From the NCBI GenBank assembly GCA_029204225.1, contig CM055096.1, forward strand, positions 3,938,014-4,002,013: a DNA stretch of 64,000 nucleotides, in the 5' to 3' direction. The position numbers and the translations under genes were made by a program. Below are positions 12,157-24,600 of this stretch, one piece after another. Source of the DNA: Diphasiastrum complanatum. Taxonomy: Eukaryota > Streptophyta > Lycopodiopsida > Lycopodiales > Lycopodiaceae. Within the stretch, counting starts at the first letter, position 1, and each line of letters begins with the position of its first letter. The notes under the pieces were generated by a model. The model did no database searches. It was given only the letters and a program-made list of their open reading frames with translations, and was not told the origin of the DNA.

Positions 12157-13445
12157 CGCAAAACTGATTGAAACTTTTGCCTTAGGCTAAGAACAGTATG
12201 CCGAGGCCAACAGTGATGTCAGAAGTTGAAAATAATGACTTGCACTTTTTCCCTTACCAGGCCACTCGCCGCTTTTCCACCAATTTGGAAGCCAAATCGG
12301 CGTCGCCTTCCGAAATGCACTCAGTCATCAACTCCCAACAACGTGCCCAGTGGAATGGTGAAATCACTTCTGGCGTACTCCGAACACTTTCTCTACTGCA
12401 ATCACTCTGTTTTGTTGTACCATACTTGCAGGTATAGTTTGGGTGCCCTTCGTTTGGAGGTTATAGCCTTTCGTTTGGGTCAGAACGGGCAAAGGACCCA
12501 AAAATAGGGACTTTTCTAGTTTTTGAACTGTTTCTTTACCTTGAAGAAACTTTACTCTTCACTTGTGAAGGGGCCCAACTCAGCTTTCAGTATGAAAATT
12601 TTTTATGAAGTTGAAGGCCAGAATGCACTTCACTTCTTCAGGGCCCTGTTCAAAGCCCATCCAATGGTTGAACCAAATCTTGTGGTCCAAGTTTCTCTCC
12701 CATCACAAGTTCTGGACCGTCGATGCATTTGACACCTCATCCAAAGGTCCAAATTGCAACTAGGCATTGAACCGCGCTCCTACAGTTGCTATGGCCTTCC
12801 AAACGCTACAACATCCATCGCGTTGGGTGCGCGAACAGCCCGTGACCTCCCTGTCTGCGGCCGCGCCTCCCCACACTCAATCTAATTCGCCTGTGGATCG
12901 ATTTGAGCACAATCTGAGCCTAGAGCAGGGTCTCCCTACTGATTCCAAGACTGTAGAGTGTTCACTCAAGAAATTTCGTGGAGAAACGGTGATTTTGGCT
13001 CAACTTGACAAAGTGGCTTTTTTCACCTTTTTACTGCAAATCTGCTAGGTTAACTGTCTGGAGACAAATCTCTGACATAAACCTCATAATCTCTCCATGG
13101 CTGGTTGACAATGTGATTAGCTTCCTTCCTGTCCTTACGTCATCCAAAACGGTGCACAAACAACGAAGAAATCACCAGTGATATATAAAAATCGTAACCC
13201 CAAGCCCGGTTTCAATTTTCTGCTGGCTTCAAAATTGTCAATTTTTCACCAATTTTTTCCCTGTCTGATGCTATGCATAGGCTAATAATCCCTCTGCTGA
13301 GCTTATCAAGCCTCTATAAACTAGAAACCGTGCACCAGTGCTTCTCTTTCCATCTTCAACCTGCCGTAAACCCCGAACTCTCAAAAGACAGTTCTCCCGA
13401 AGCTGTCTTCAACGGCAATGTTGTACTGTGTACACTCCCTGTACG
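12157..13445 (-). other. Long untranslated leader of copia H
   Basis: About 1.29 kb lies between the PBS and the gag ATG, longer than the ~250-600 bp leaders of copia A, B and E here. It is less AT-rich than its surroundings. Small frames exist on both strands (for example plus 12767-13048), but none shows a domain. It may hold packaging signals or captured non-coding DNA. Confidence 0.5.
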
Positions 13446-13457
13446 GCTCTGATACCA
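13446..13457 (-). promoter_or_regulatory. Primer-binding site of copia H
   Basis: The minus strand reads TGGTATCAGAGC, complementary to the 3' end of plant initiator Met-tRNA, one base from the LTR end. Confidence 0.9.
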
Positions 13458-13458
13458 A

Positions 13459-13732
13459 CTTAGAATTTGCTTTGCACAGGAACACAAATCATGCTACACA
13501 GTAACAAAGACAAAAAACACTCTACACAGCAAGCTCACATAGCAACTATATTTCTCAAAATGAAATTACACTGTACATATAGTTGTTCACTCAGGCAACC
13601 CATGCATGACCCAGGTTGCTGTTGGCGGGACGCGTGTCCCGTCGACTTGCCTCGTGGCGAGGCCAACTGATTCTTATCCACTGATAGGACCCACAGTACA
13701 GTAACATAGTGATTCTACTTTACTTCTAACTC
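13459..13732 (-). repeat. 5' LTR of copia H
   Basis: 274 bp, partner of 10053-10326. Boundaries are set by the adjacent PBS on one side and the AACCA duplication on the other. Confidence 0.88.
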
Positions 13733-13737
13733 AACCA

Positions 13738-14900
13738 TCCTTGTAGTGGCATGATGCTATAGAACAGTGTTGCTGCATTCAAGTTGTGTTGTTTTCTCCC
13801 CTATGTTGATCCAATGGTGAGAAAATACCCCCACATATAACTCTTTGGTGCAGACAAGACCTTCATAAATATTGGCTCATGGGGAGGTATCTTTCGTTGA
13901 TTATCACTTTGCTCTGGGCATGACTACTATCAATTCATCCATTTCATAGTCCTTGAAGTATTGTGGCATATCATGCACTGGTTTGGGCACTTCTTTTTTC
14001 TTCCGCTTTGTGAGAGGTCATTAGTTCAATTTTGATGTCTTGTTTGTAACTCTTAGCCATCCACTTAGATTTTTTGGCCTTATAGAGGGGCTTGCATTCA
14101 AGGGGTAAACTAGTGATAGGCTTTTCTTCATTAAGCTGCATCCATTTCAAAGCCCTATTGATACCTTTCACATCTTTCGTGTCTTTAATCTTCTTGATGC
14201 CACTATCCCAAAGTGAAACCTCTAACTTATATAGGGCCTCATCTCCACCCAGGTCCCACTCACAATCGTAGTACTTTGCTCATCATGAGGAAAACACTAG
14301 ATGTGGATCCTTTCGATACAGAATCCATTCGGCCTAGTACAACATTTTCTAGAGAGGTTTTGCTGGTTGGATGATCATGATCCTTGTCCACAGGCCTTCT
14401 TGGATCTGGTTTTTTGGGATCTTGGGACAGTATTGAAAATATGGGGATCGACACAACAGAGTAATTCTGCGTCCTCGTACTCTTGACCTTCTTCTAGGAT
14501 TGATACTTGAAGAGCTTGGATCTCGGATTCGTCGTAGTTTCCTTGCAATGCGGATTCTTGGGGTATAGCCTCTAAAAGCTCATCATAAAGAGAGATATGA
14601 AATTCTAATGGCCTTTGCTAGGTGCCTTAGTGTGTTCCTCAAGTATATTTGATAGAAAATCACCTTCATTGGAAAAAGTGTCTATGTTGACCTTCATCTC
14701 AATGATTGATTAGTTGATGTAACATTGAATCGTAAAAAATCCACTGTGGCTAAGGCTTCGGTCCAGCTTATCATACTTCTGTTTGCAAATCGTCATGTAT
14801 GACAATCCTCCTCCAACGACGTCCGTCTTTTGATTCCTCATCAGTGATTAGGGTAACGTCGCTTCCAATCCCGAGGGCTGTCCTAATCACCCTTTATTCC
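13738..14900 (-). pseudogene. Decayed gypsy-type pol fragment (region before RT)
   Basis: The minus strand carries scattered open pieces (SEIQALQVSILEEGQEYEDA, CVDPHIFNTVPRSQKTRS, PVHDMPQYFKDYEMDELIVV), broken by many stops and frameshifts. The last piece matches in order and spacing the MPEIFKNYTFLDDVVIMMPQ segment just upstream of gypsy RT at 19.9 kb. Both are therefore probably the same gypsy family, cut before RT. Copia H abuts its downstream side. Confidence 0.5.
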
Positions 14901-15237
14901 CAGGTCAGTGAGAGTTGATGTTGACAATCATCTACTATGTACATAAGTGATTAAGCTCCAATATGATGGTTATCTACTATAGGACACATAAAGTAGTAGT
15001 AGGTAGTTGTTTATAATCATTTATCAGTACATACAAGTAGTAGATCACTTCTGTAGAGACAAGACAAGCGCACGTTAGTTTTCAAGGCCAATGCAAGGCA
15101 CAAGAAACTTTTGTTCAATTCCTATATAGGAAAAAAAAGACAAATTCCACACAATTTCCTAGATTCAAGTGAACATATCTAGGAAAGTGTTGACTAGAAA
15201 AAGTGGAACGTTCCCTAGATTGACAAACTAGGGAATT
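14901..15237. other. AT-rich spacer leading into the minisatellite
   Basis: Holds diverged forms of the CCTATATAGG/TTTCCTAGAT motif from about 15120 onward; otherwise nothing recognised. Confidence 0.5.
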
Positions 15238-15475
15238 TAAGGGTAATAATCCCTATATAGGAAATTCAATCCTCAAAATTTCCTAGATCACTCTCTATAT
15301 ATGGAATTACAAGATAATAATCCCTATATAGGTCAATCCTCAAAATTTCCTAGATCACTCCCTATATAGGAAATTACAGGATAATAATCCCTATATAGGC
15401 AATTCAATCCTCAATTATAGGCAATTCAATCCTCAATTTTTCCTAGATCACTCCCTATATAGGGAATTGCAAGCT
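15238..15475. repeat. Minisatellite with CCTATATAGG palindromes
   Basis: Three units of about 66-93 bp contain ATAATAATCCCTATATAGG, then CAATCCTC, then TTTCCTAGATCACTC and a second CCTATATAG. The third unit has an internal duplication of TATAGGCAATTCAATCCTCA. More diverged units continue to the left. Confidence 0.85.
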
Positions 15476-15533
15476 ACATTGCATTCCCTATACATGAAAT
15501 GGAGAACTAGAAAAAGTAGTGTTTCAAGGTTTC

Positions 15534-16234
<701 letters not shown>

Positions 16235-16697
16235 GGTTTTGATCCTGTCCACACCTCATAAGGTATCTTGTCATTTAGGGCTTTGGTGATGGATCAATTC
16301 TGCAAATAGGCAGCTGTAGCAATAGCTTCTGTCCAGAAGTTTTTTGGAAGAGAGGCATGGGCCATCATGCCAAGTGTCTGATTCTTCCGTTCAGCTATAC
16401 CATTGGACTGAGGTGAGTAGCTAGTTGTATATTGTTGATGTATCATGTTGGCCTTGCAGAACTCCTTAGAGATGTACTCTTCCCCTCCATATGTGCATAG
16501 AGCCTTGATCTTCCTCTGGGTCTACTTTTCTGCAGACGCCTTGAACTGCATGAAGAACTTGAATGCTTCGGATTTGTTCTTCACATAGTAGGTTGCAATC
16601 CTTCGAGAGAAGTCATCGATGAAGGTTAGGAAATAAAGATCTCCCCCTGTGGATGTAGGGTCGAAGATCTCGCGTAGTATAGTCCTCTCGCCTGTCA
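16235..16697 (-). pseudogene. Copia integrase core fragment
   Basis: The minus strand reads a copia integrase: STGGDLYFLTFIDDFSRRIA, then KALCTYGGEEYISKEF (second catalytic region, where S/D-x-GGE is usual), QYTTSYSPQSNGIAERKNQT (catalytic Glu in AERKN) and LPKNFWTEAIATAAYLQN. A TAG replaces one codon near 16526. Both ends are truncated: it ends near KALNDKIPYEVW, and its upstream end is separated from the next coding stretch by solo LTR K. Not functional. Confidence 0.85.
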
Positions 16698-16702
16698 ACA
16701 AG

Positions 16703-17477
16703 TGTTAGAACACTGGATAGGTGCCTAACTATGAATAGATGTTACTTTTAGTTAGTTCTCTACTTTTTCTCTAACTCTACCACCACTAACACTACACACC
16801 CCTAACTATACTCCACTAAACTAACCTTCATTTTGATTTTTGGTAAAAGAAAAGAGAAGAATAGAAGAGATTGAGAGAAGAAGAGGGAAGGAGAGAGATA
16901 GAGAGGGAGAGTGAGAGTAGAGGTTAGCTCAAATGCTCATTTTACTTGAAAGAGGAGAAACATTAACTATGGAAACCAAGAAAGCATGAACTTGAAAGCA
17001 AAGAGAAAGCAACAATAGCAATAGCAAGCATTGAATAGCAAATGAGAATGCTTCTCTTCCAAAAATGGTGGAGTTTCCTCCTTCTCATTAAGCATGGAAA
17101 ATAGAGTACATGAGGTGCCTTTTTAAAAATAGGGAAGGCCCTTGCCCCAAAATACTATTGGCTAATATGTAACTAATCCTATCCATTCATCTTGGACCCA
17201 ACTTGATCCAAAGGTCTTAAAAAAGTACATTGGATTTCACATGATTCATGTGAGTCTCCAATTGAACCCAACTCTAAAATAATAGACTTCTAAGTTTAAA
17301 ATGACTTTGGGCCTCAAGTTTTATTTTAATTACAAAGGGACCCAAGTCTATTATTCTATTTACAACTCAACTTGCATGCTCATTGGGCCATGGGCTTATA
17401 CGCGCATGATGCCATGCCCTCGCAACACACTTTATTGGTCGATATTATTTATTTACAATGTGTTGGGAATATCCCCA
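16703..17477. mobile_element. Solo LTR K with target duplication
   Basis: 775 bp starting TGTTAGAACACTGG and ending AATATCCCCA, flanked by the perfect 5-bp repeat ACAAG (16698-16702 and 17478-17482). There is no internal domain, so this is a solo LTR left by recombination between two LTRs. A purine-rich stretch lies at 16851-16921. With the LTR and one ACAAG ignored, the minus-strand reading frame on either side joins in phase. Its own orientation is uncertain. Confidence 0.8.
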
Positions 17478-17482
17478 ACAAG

Positions 17483-19196
17483 ACCCACGGCCTGAAGTAG
17501 TGCTGGTCCCTCGACACTCTGCCGGTTTGGTATAAAGACTTTTTGGCTTGCCTCTGGTGGATCAGGTAGCCAATGACATCTTCCATGAAATTTATTCTGT
17601 CTAGCTTCTTCAAGTCCTTAGGCGTGTGAAGAAACTTGTGGACCCCGGTTAGCCAGTTTTGGTTGACCCACACTTGGAATGTGCGTGTCCACGGATCGCC
17701 AAGGAATGCAGGTCAGCAGTAGACTCGAGTGACTACAAGCTGATCTTCCACTTTCTCTGAGGCTAATGCCTTATTTGGATCAAAGAATATGGGGGGGAGA
17801 AAATTGTCCCACTTTGTTTCGATTCCCATCGGGTGCGCTAGGTCCCAGGCATAAGTGGCTGCCGCGCGGACTGTTGGGTTAGGGCAGTTGAAATACTTAT
17901 TAAAAAATTGGGTGAGAGCCCTTCGGGCGTCTAAATCCGTATTCCAACCATGCTCTGATGGAATTCTCGGCCAATTGCAGTTCTGGATGGTGATTTTGTC
18001 CAGAGGAGTGCCGCATTCCACCCATTTGGATCGCCGTGTGCATAGTAGGAAATGCACGTTCACCCGTAATTGTTGTGGACTTGTCACGTAGGCCCTGATG
18101 ACCACAGGGTCCCATTCAAAGAGTTGCTAGCGCCACTCAGGTTGTGGTGGGAGGGCAACTAGTGCTTGCAACTCGTTTTCTTTTATCGTTTGTCGCGAAA
18201 ATGAGATCTGAAGTAGTCGTTGTGGGTGGAATAGAAAGAAGAGGAGCGGCAACAGAAACGAGAGGAGGGGGCTGTACAGAAGAGGACGTGGTGGTGGTAG
18301 ATGCTGGAGCTGTTACTGGTGTGGTGGTGGTACGACGTCTGGTGGTAGGTGGAGATGAGGAGGAAGGGGCAGCGCCACGTATTCTTTTGTTGGCCGTTGT
18401 GTCAGTAGCTGCAAGTTGGGCAGATGTGGAAGCGGAAGATGGAAGATAGAGGTTAGTATGTAGTACGATGGATGATAGAAGGCTGGAACGGTGAAAACTG
18501 CGCACTTTTGTCTCAAGAAGTGCACATGAAAAGTTACACAGTAGGGGGGCCTGCTGCGATATGCTCACGTGTGTTGAGTTTGATGGAGATTGTTAGTTCG
18601 TGGATGAGGAAGGCATGCCATTCATATGGCACGACCGTGGGGCCAGGGAATCCCAAGAAGGACTCCACTATCTGACTCAGTAGCGTGGACTGGATTCGGT
18701 CCTTGCGAAATGTTGAAACAACCAAAAAGTTGTTCGACAGATGTGCAATCGCCTGTATGACTGGTTCTATGATAGTCTCTATCAGGTAACCGTTGTTAGT
18801 TTGTATCGAAATCTCTGGTGCAGTTTGGGCGACAAAAGGTTTGATCAGGGATTTTGCCTAACAATGAGAGATGGGCTGGCGGTCATCAAACATAATGTTG
18901 ACAGTGACCATCGAGTCCGCGTTAATCCATACCTTGTACGTGGTACCCTAGTACAAAAAATGGAAACACGACTTCAGCACGTCCCAGGTGGCGTAAGCAT
19001 GAAGGGCGAGGCCCATGTTAATGTCGGAGCTGAAAAGCGTCGGGTAAAAACCCATTGCTTCAAGAAGTGAGCTCCCAATTTGAAGCCATGGTTTAATCAG
19101 GGCTTCAAAAGGCCAAGGGCCAAATCTGGGTCGCTGATGATATTTCTTGCTGGATCACCTGCTTGGTGCCAGAGTCATCAGAAGATGAGGAGGCCA
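17483..19196 (-). pseudogene. Unidentified ~550-codon minus-strand protein relic
   Basis: This is a long decayed coding sequence of unknown family, read from ATG at 19196. It begins MASSSSDDSGTKQVIQQEIS. After a frameshift it continues EALIKPWLQIGSSLLEAMGF, TYKVWINADSMVTVNIMFDD, then FRKDRIQSTLLSQIVESFLG and FPGPTVVPYEWHAFLIHELT (18534-18710). Next come a Ser/Thr/Pro-rich low-complexity stretch (18150-18450), QQLRVNVHFLLCTRRSKWVE, and FNKYFNCPNPTVRAAATYAW (17713-18105). It ends with DRINFMEDVIGYLIHQRQAK and YFRPW. TAG/TGA codons and at least two frameshifts break it. No catalytic motif is seen. Gypsy pol lies upstream and copia integrase downstream, so it may be a retroelement ORF or a captured host gene. 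Confidence 0.55.
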
Positions 19197-19454
19197 TGTT
19201 AGCAGTGATAGTTAAAGTGCGAAAAAGTAAAAAAAATATTGGAAAAGGTAAAAAGTGGTGAAAACAAGAAAAATAGTGAGTAACAAATGTTGGATGGTAG
19301 GAACAACAATTCAAAGCACAGATCTGGGTTCAGAGTATGCAAATGATAACTTGTATGAAGTTTGGTCGCATTCGGAGAACTTAAAAAATTTGATCAAAAA
19401 TTGAACAGAGCTTTGCTAGGAAATGTGACAAATGACTCGAATTCAGCCCTTATA

Positions 19455-20095
19455 TAGTAGATTCACACATATTCGCATTTTGCCATTCTTCTATACCCAT
19501 TCAGTGTGCTCGATTCATAAATGAAATATGTGTCCAACAGCTTCTGCAATTCATCTTCTGTGTAGTTTGGGTTGCAGAGGTAGTATCGACTAGCCTTGGG
19601 GAATGCTCCATCCACCAAGGGTATGGTGTGTTGGACTACTGTTGGTGGAATGCCCTTCAAATCATTGTAATTTCAGGCGAAACAGTCCTTGTACTCCACC
19701 AACAATGATCGTAGCCTTTTGAATTGTGTGGGTGTTAACTGCTCTCCCCCATGCACTATCTTTTCTTCTTCACCCGGCTCGACAAGGTTCATTGGTTGTG
19801 TTCGCGCAGGTCCTTCAAAGACTTGTTCCGCTGGTGCCTGACTTTGATCAGGTTCTTGTTGGGCTTGCGGCATCATAATTACCACATCGTCCAAGAAGGT
19901 ATAATTCTTGAAGATTTCAGGCATCTCATGAATTGGTGCTCATCGAGATTCCTCCTTCAGCATATTGATCTTAACCCGACTGGTCATCTTTTGATTTTTC
20001 GTCATCTGAGATGAAGATGACGCTATATTCGAATTCATCCCAATTGACTTCAAGGAATCCAACACCTTCTTTTTGCCTCTTTTCGTCATATCGGT
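19455..20095 (-). pseudogene. Gypsy-type pol fragment (pre-RT and RT N-terminus)
   Basis: The minus strand reads MPEIFKNYTFLDDVVIMMPQ, an acidic/Gln-rich linker, then FKRLRSLLVEYKDCFA and, after a short break, LKGIPPTVVQHTIPL with SRYYLCNPNYTEDELQKLLD. The 'YKD.FAW...LKGIPP...H.I.L....P.....R.NP' pattern is the start of a Ty3/gypsy reverse transcriptase. The RT palm with YxDD is missing: sequence to the left of 19455 is unrelated. The upstream part, to about 20095, is a Lys/Ser-rich linker with several stops. Confidence 0.7.
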
Positions 20096-20249
20096 GGATT
20101 CGTCCTTGTTGTCTTTCTTCAGAACGTGGTTAGTGGGTGAGTTAGATTTTGGGATTTCATCTAGGCCATTGGATGTGCCATGTCATATGGACCATTCTAT
20201 CTCAATTGTCACTCTTTTATTGGTACACATGTCATCATTAACACTAATT

Positions 20250-21258
20250 ATAATTAGTGAAGAGGCCCTTTTTGAGTCCAAAAAGGGCCCTAATCCAAGC
20301 TGTGTTTGCAACACATAAACTACCCACAATACACGAATGCTTTATCTGTGTAGGTAAACATCCTAGTATTCACTGCCCAGACAAACTTCGTTTTTCACCA
20401 GGTTGTGAAAATTGTGGCATTGAACACCATGCGAAGGATTGTCCTTTCAGATCTTAACCAGCCACTCTTGTATGCTCCATGCAAGTAGAAACCTTGCCAG
20501 TTGAAACTCAGCCATCTTGACTTGTGCACAAACCCAACATCAAGCCCATACCATTGCATCCAACAGCCCAACAATCCCCCGAGTTAAGGTTCTACACCCA
20601 TTGTATATCCTCATTCTTTCGAACAAATTAGGCTGCATCACAAATATCGTCAGTTGATTCAAAATGCAAACCAACACTCTTCCACTTCCCATCACGCACC
20701 TCACATGCCTTTTTGAGACTAAAACCCTTGAAGGCACTAAAGTCTAGGGAGATCTGTTACAAGCTAACATGACTCTCCCTTTCCATGTTCTACGGAAACA
20801 TGCGGGTAAGTGGAAACAACAACTCCAATCCACCAAAACCACCACCCTAATGAGCTACCTGAAATGCCATTACACCTAACCAATCAGCTTAGTGAAAGGG
20901 GCAACATCAAAATTCATCTACTCATCATCAATCCCGAGAAGTGCTAGCTGTATTAGATGGTGGCTCAGGTGTCAACATTGTCTCCACATTTCTCATGTTG
21001 GAATGAAATATGAGAGACAAACTCACCAAAACCCACTTGTCATCTCAGAATGGATGATCAAATTGTGGGCTAATCTATAGTTTTCCTCCCACAAATTCTG
21101 ATCAAACTAGGAGGCCTGAAATTTTCAATAGACCTGGTCGTACTCGATATTCCTAGTAACACCTATTCCTATGAGTTACTACTTGGTTGCCCATGGCTCA
21201 CCAATGCAAGGGTCATTCACGACTGGAACAAAGGCTCTCTTCTGCTCATTGTGTAATC
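20250..21258 (+). pseudogene. Gypsy-type gag (zinc knuckle) and protease fragment
   Basis: On the plus strand, opposite to the neighbouring RT fragment, a gag end shows Cys/His knuckles (CFICVGKHPSIHCPD and CENCGIEHHAKDCPF). This is followed, through a stop-ridden linker, by an aspartic-protease region: EVLAVLDGGSGVNIVSTFL with DGGSG at the active site, then LGGLKFSIDLVVLDIP and YELLLGCPWLTNARVIHDW (the 'LLGxPWL' motif). Frameshifts lie near 20460 and 21000. It is degenerate and stops at a TAA near 21257. Confidence 0.6.
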
Positions 21259-21690
21259 TATGAATGTTGTGATGCTTGTTCAATTTTATTAACATACCGC
21301 TATCATTAAGACATTATCTATTGTTTATAAATTTATTGTCAAACTAGCAGTAGCTATCTGCTTGTTCGGAGGATGACTCTGATCGCGGCTTGAAGCAGTA
21401 GACTTCCCCGAGATAGCGGCTCCATCTAAGCGACAACAAGAATCAACCAGAGAGCCCGCTACATCACCAATAGTGGTTGCAAAGCAGCCCAATTTCTCGG
21501 CCTAGCCGGAGCCTCTTCAGAGATTCAAGGACAATTATTCTGTCGGTGGGATCAGCGTGGAGCTCCTCAGGGTTTCTATCAGTGGTATTAGAGCGAAGCA
21601 ACTCGTGTATGGTTATCAACTGTTGAGAATCAGATTTCGTCAGTGGTATCAATGCCATAAGGCTTGAGTTAGAGCCACGTCGCTGAGACA
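21259..21690 (+). other. LTR end, primer site and leader of copia F
   Basis: A PBS-like TGGTATTAGAGC lies at 21583-21594, one base after a CA (21580-21581) that should end the 5' LTR. The LTR start was not located and is probably truncated somewhere between 21259 and about 21345. Sequence 21511-21632 is found again at 41308-41436, so it belongs to a repeated family. Confidence 0.6.
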
Positions 21691-24600
21691 ATGGCTTTCA
21701 TTCACATCATCCAATCAAAGATATGCACAGTACTTGAAGCAGATGGATCAAACTTTCTTGCTTGAAAAGTGAAGACAACGCTAATCCTAAGAGGAGAAGC
21801 GCTATGGCCGTGGGTGGATGGCACCGAAGAGATGCCAACCAGCACAAGCAAAGATCTTTCGGGAGTAGAAAGAGAAGAACAACAAAGCAGTAGTTGTCAT
21901 CTCATCTTCCATTGAAGACAACATTACCTTTGACCTAAATCAATCTCTAATGCTAGAGAGATGTGGGATACACTCATCAGCAGATTTCAGGCCAAGTCAC
22001 GAAATCAAATAATGCATCTAGAAGATCAGCTTACCTATCTAAGATGGGATGGCAAAGATCTCACCAACTTCATCAGGAAGATGAAGAAGTTGTTCCTATT
22101 GCTACACAATGCTGGAGCAGAACACACAGTCTCATAAGAGAAGCAGCTCAGTTACCTGCTACACTCCTTACCGAGATCATTTCAGACAGCTCGGACATTG
22201 TTGGCTAAAGATCCTACTATGACCTTCGACGAGGCAGTCATTGACATCAAGGAAGAAGTTGAAGCTAGAGAATACTACGACGACAAAAATGAGTCTGATC
22301 AAGCTCTCCACGACAACAAAGACTAGTCAAAGAAGAAGACTCAACCTAAGAGGGAGTCAACAAAGAGGACAGATCAGAACCAGCAGAAGCAGGGAACCCA
22401 AGAAAACAGATCGAAAGGAAGGAACAAGCAGCAAGACAATGACAAGAAGACATGCAAAAGATGCAGACGTGACGGGGCCACAGTGGATAAATGCTGGCTG
22501 AATCCAAAGATTGAGTGCATACATTGTTACAAGAAAGGTCATGCAGCCATGGATTGATACGACAATCCAAGAAATAGGAAGACGCAGAGCAGGAAGGAAA
22601 GCACGAACAACACATCATATGTGGAGGAACCCAAATCCTAAAAGGTGGCTGAAGATCGAGCTAGTAAAGATCCCACTGCCTACCTATGCACTGATATATG
22701 TGCAACATCCGCATCTGATGTTCAAGATATAGTTCTTGACTCATGAGCCACGTCGCACTTTGTAACGACAAGGCAGATGATCGTCGACTTTTGACAAACC
22801 GACTCCTTTAGATATAGTGTTCTAGGAGATGGATCACGACATGAGGTGAGTGGCACTGATGCACTTTGTCTCAGCACCAATGGTAGAGTCAGAAGACTGG
22901 ATCACGTCCTGTATGTGCCGACACTACAAAAAGATCTGCTATCAGTTGCTAAAATAATAGATGCAGACATGAGTGTGACATTCATAGATCAGACATGCAA
23001 TGTGATTGATGCCAGCTCCAGTACACTCATTACGCAAGGCAGGCGAAGAGGAAACTTGTATCACTTGAATGTACGCCTACCGACAGAGCAGGCTCACCAA
23101 GTCCGTGAGTCTACAGACGTTCTGTGGTAGAGGAGATTATGCCAAATGAACCTACTGGCATTGAACAAGGCAAGCCAGAGTAATGCACTCACAGGAGTGA
23201 ACATCAAGGATGCAAACCTAACACCCTGTGATGCATGCAACAATGGGAAGATGTCAGTACTCCTTTCATGAAGGATTTCTTCCTGGAGCTGATATCATCT
23301 GCGAACCCTTTGATGTACTATCTATCAGAGGATAAAGATACTACATCACCATTATCGATGATTATAGTAAGTTTGCCATTGTCTACTTTATCCACAACAA
23401 ATCTGAGGCTCTTGATAAGTTTACAAAATATGTGAACTGGGCTAAGAAGTGGACTGAAAAGAAAGTCAAGCAGATCAGGACTGACAGGGGAGGGAAATAC
23501 ATCTCCAACCATTTTATCGACTTTTGTAAAAGTCGTGGTATTCTTCACAGGAAGACAGCAGCCTACACACCACAACATAATGGTGTAACATAGAGGAAGA
23601 ACATGACTCTCATGGAAGCTACAAGATCCATGATAGCCTACTCCAAGACATCAAGATCATTATGGGCTAAACTAGTAGCTACAGCCACCTACCTGCAAAA
23701 CAGGACAAACAAGTCGAGCGTTGCTCACACTACTCCACATGAGGTATGGTGGAGAAGCAAGCCAAACCTGGCTCATGTTCAGATCTTTGCATGTGTAGCA
23801 TATGCACACATACCAGATAAGAAGATAAAGAAACTGGACGAAAAGGTGGAGCAAGGACTATTGGTTGGCTATGATATACATTCTGTATACTACAGAGTAT
23901 ACATGCCTCAAACCAATGAAGTGAAGACTGTCAGAGATGTCAAATTTGTTGAGACAAAAATGATGGCTGAAAAAGATCCAATCAATTATGAAGTTCTCAA
24001 CAGACAGTACTACGACCTGCCCATATTGACAGAGGGAGCGGACTCTAAGCATCCAGATGAAGATACTCAAATTCCAGCTGAACTAAATGATAGTTCAGAT
24101 GACGAGTAGAGAGACATATTGGGAGTACCCGACACACCGGCAATACACTGAGGCAAAGTAGTTGTTGAGCCTGTATTGTCTCCAAGGAGATCTGCCAGAC
24201 AAAGAAGAGCACCCGTCAATCTGACAGCTCATCTTCTGCTCAAGAAGAATTCTGTGGATTCAATAGTGAACCACAAACTTACGAAGAAGCCATCAACAGT
24301 CCAGACAAGGACAAGTGGATCAAGGCCATGGAAGACGAAATGAGCTCCATGAAGCAAAACAAGATATGGACTCTCAAGCCACTACCAGCCGACAGAAAGA
24401 CTGTCAAGTGCAAATGGGTTTACAAGCATAAGTATAGACCAGACGACAATGTACTAAGATACAAAGCCAGGCTAGATACAAAAGGTTTCTCACAGAGGTA
24501 TGGCATTGATTATACAGAAACATTATCTTTTGTTGTAAAGCACACCTCTCTACGCATATTATTTGCATATGCAGTTGCTATGATCTGAAGACCCACATCA

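Larger units (their letters stand above)
10048..13737 (-). mobile_element. Copia H: LTR element with gag-PR-partial INT only
   Basis: A complete insertion on the minus strand: two 274-bp LTRs (10053-10326, 13459-13732) bounded by the 5-bp duplication AACCA (10048-10052 and 13733-13737). PBS (rc GCTCTGATACCA) is at 13446-13457. The PPT (minus AAGGGAGAG) lies next to the left LTR. The internal part carries a long leader, gag, protease and only the start of integrase; RT and RNase H are absent and integrase runs almost directly into the PPT. It could only move with enzymes supplied by another element. Confidence 0.93.

Noticed and set aside
12767-13048. 93-codon plus-strand frame in the copia H leader as a gene
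   Set aside because: No domain, opposite to the element, and part of a GC-richer leader where chance frames are longer.
13446-13457. TGGTATCAGAGC motifs as possible tRNA genes
   Set aside because: They are primer-binding sites next to LTR ends; no cloverleaf or A/B boxes around any of them.
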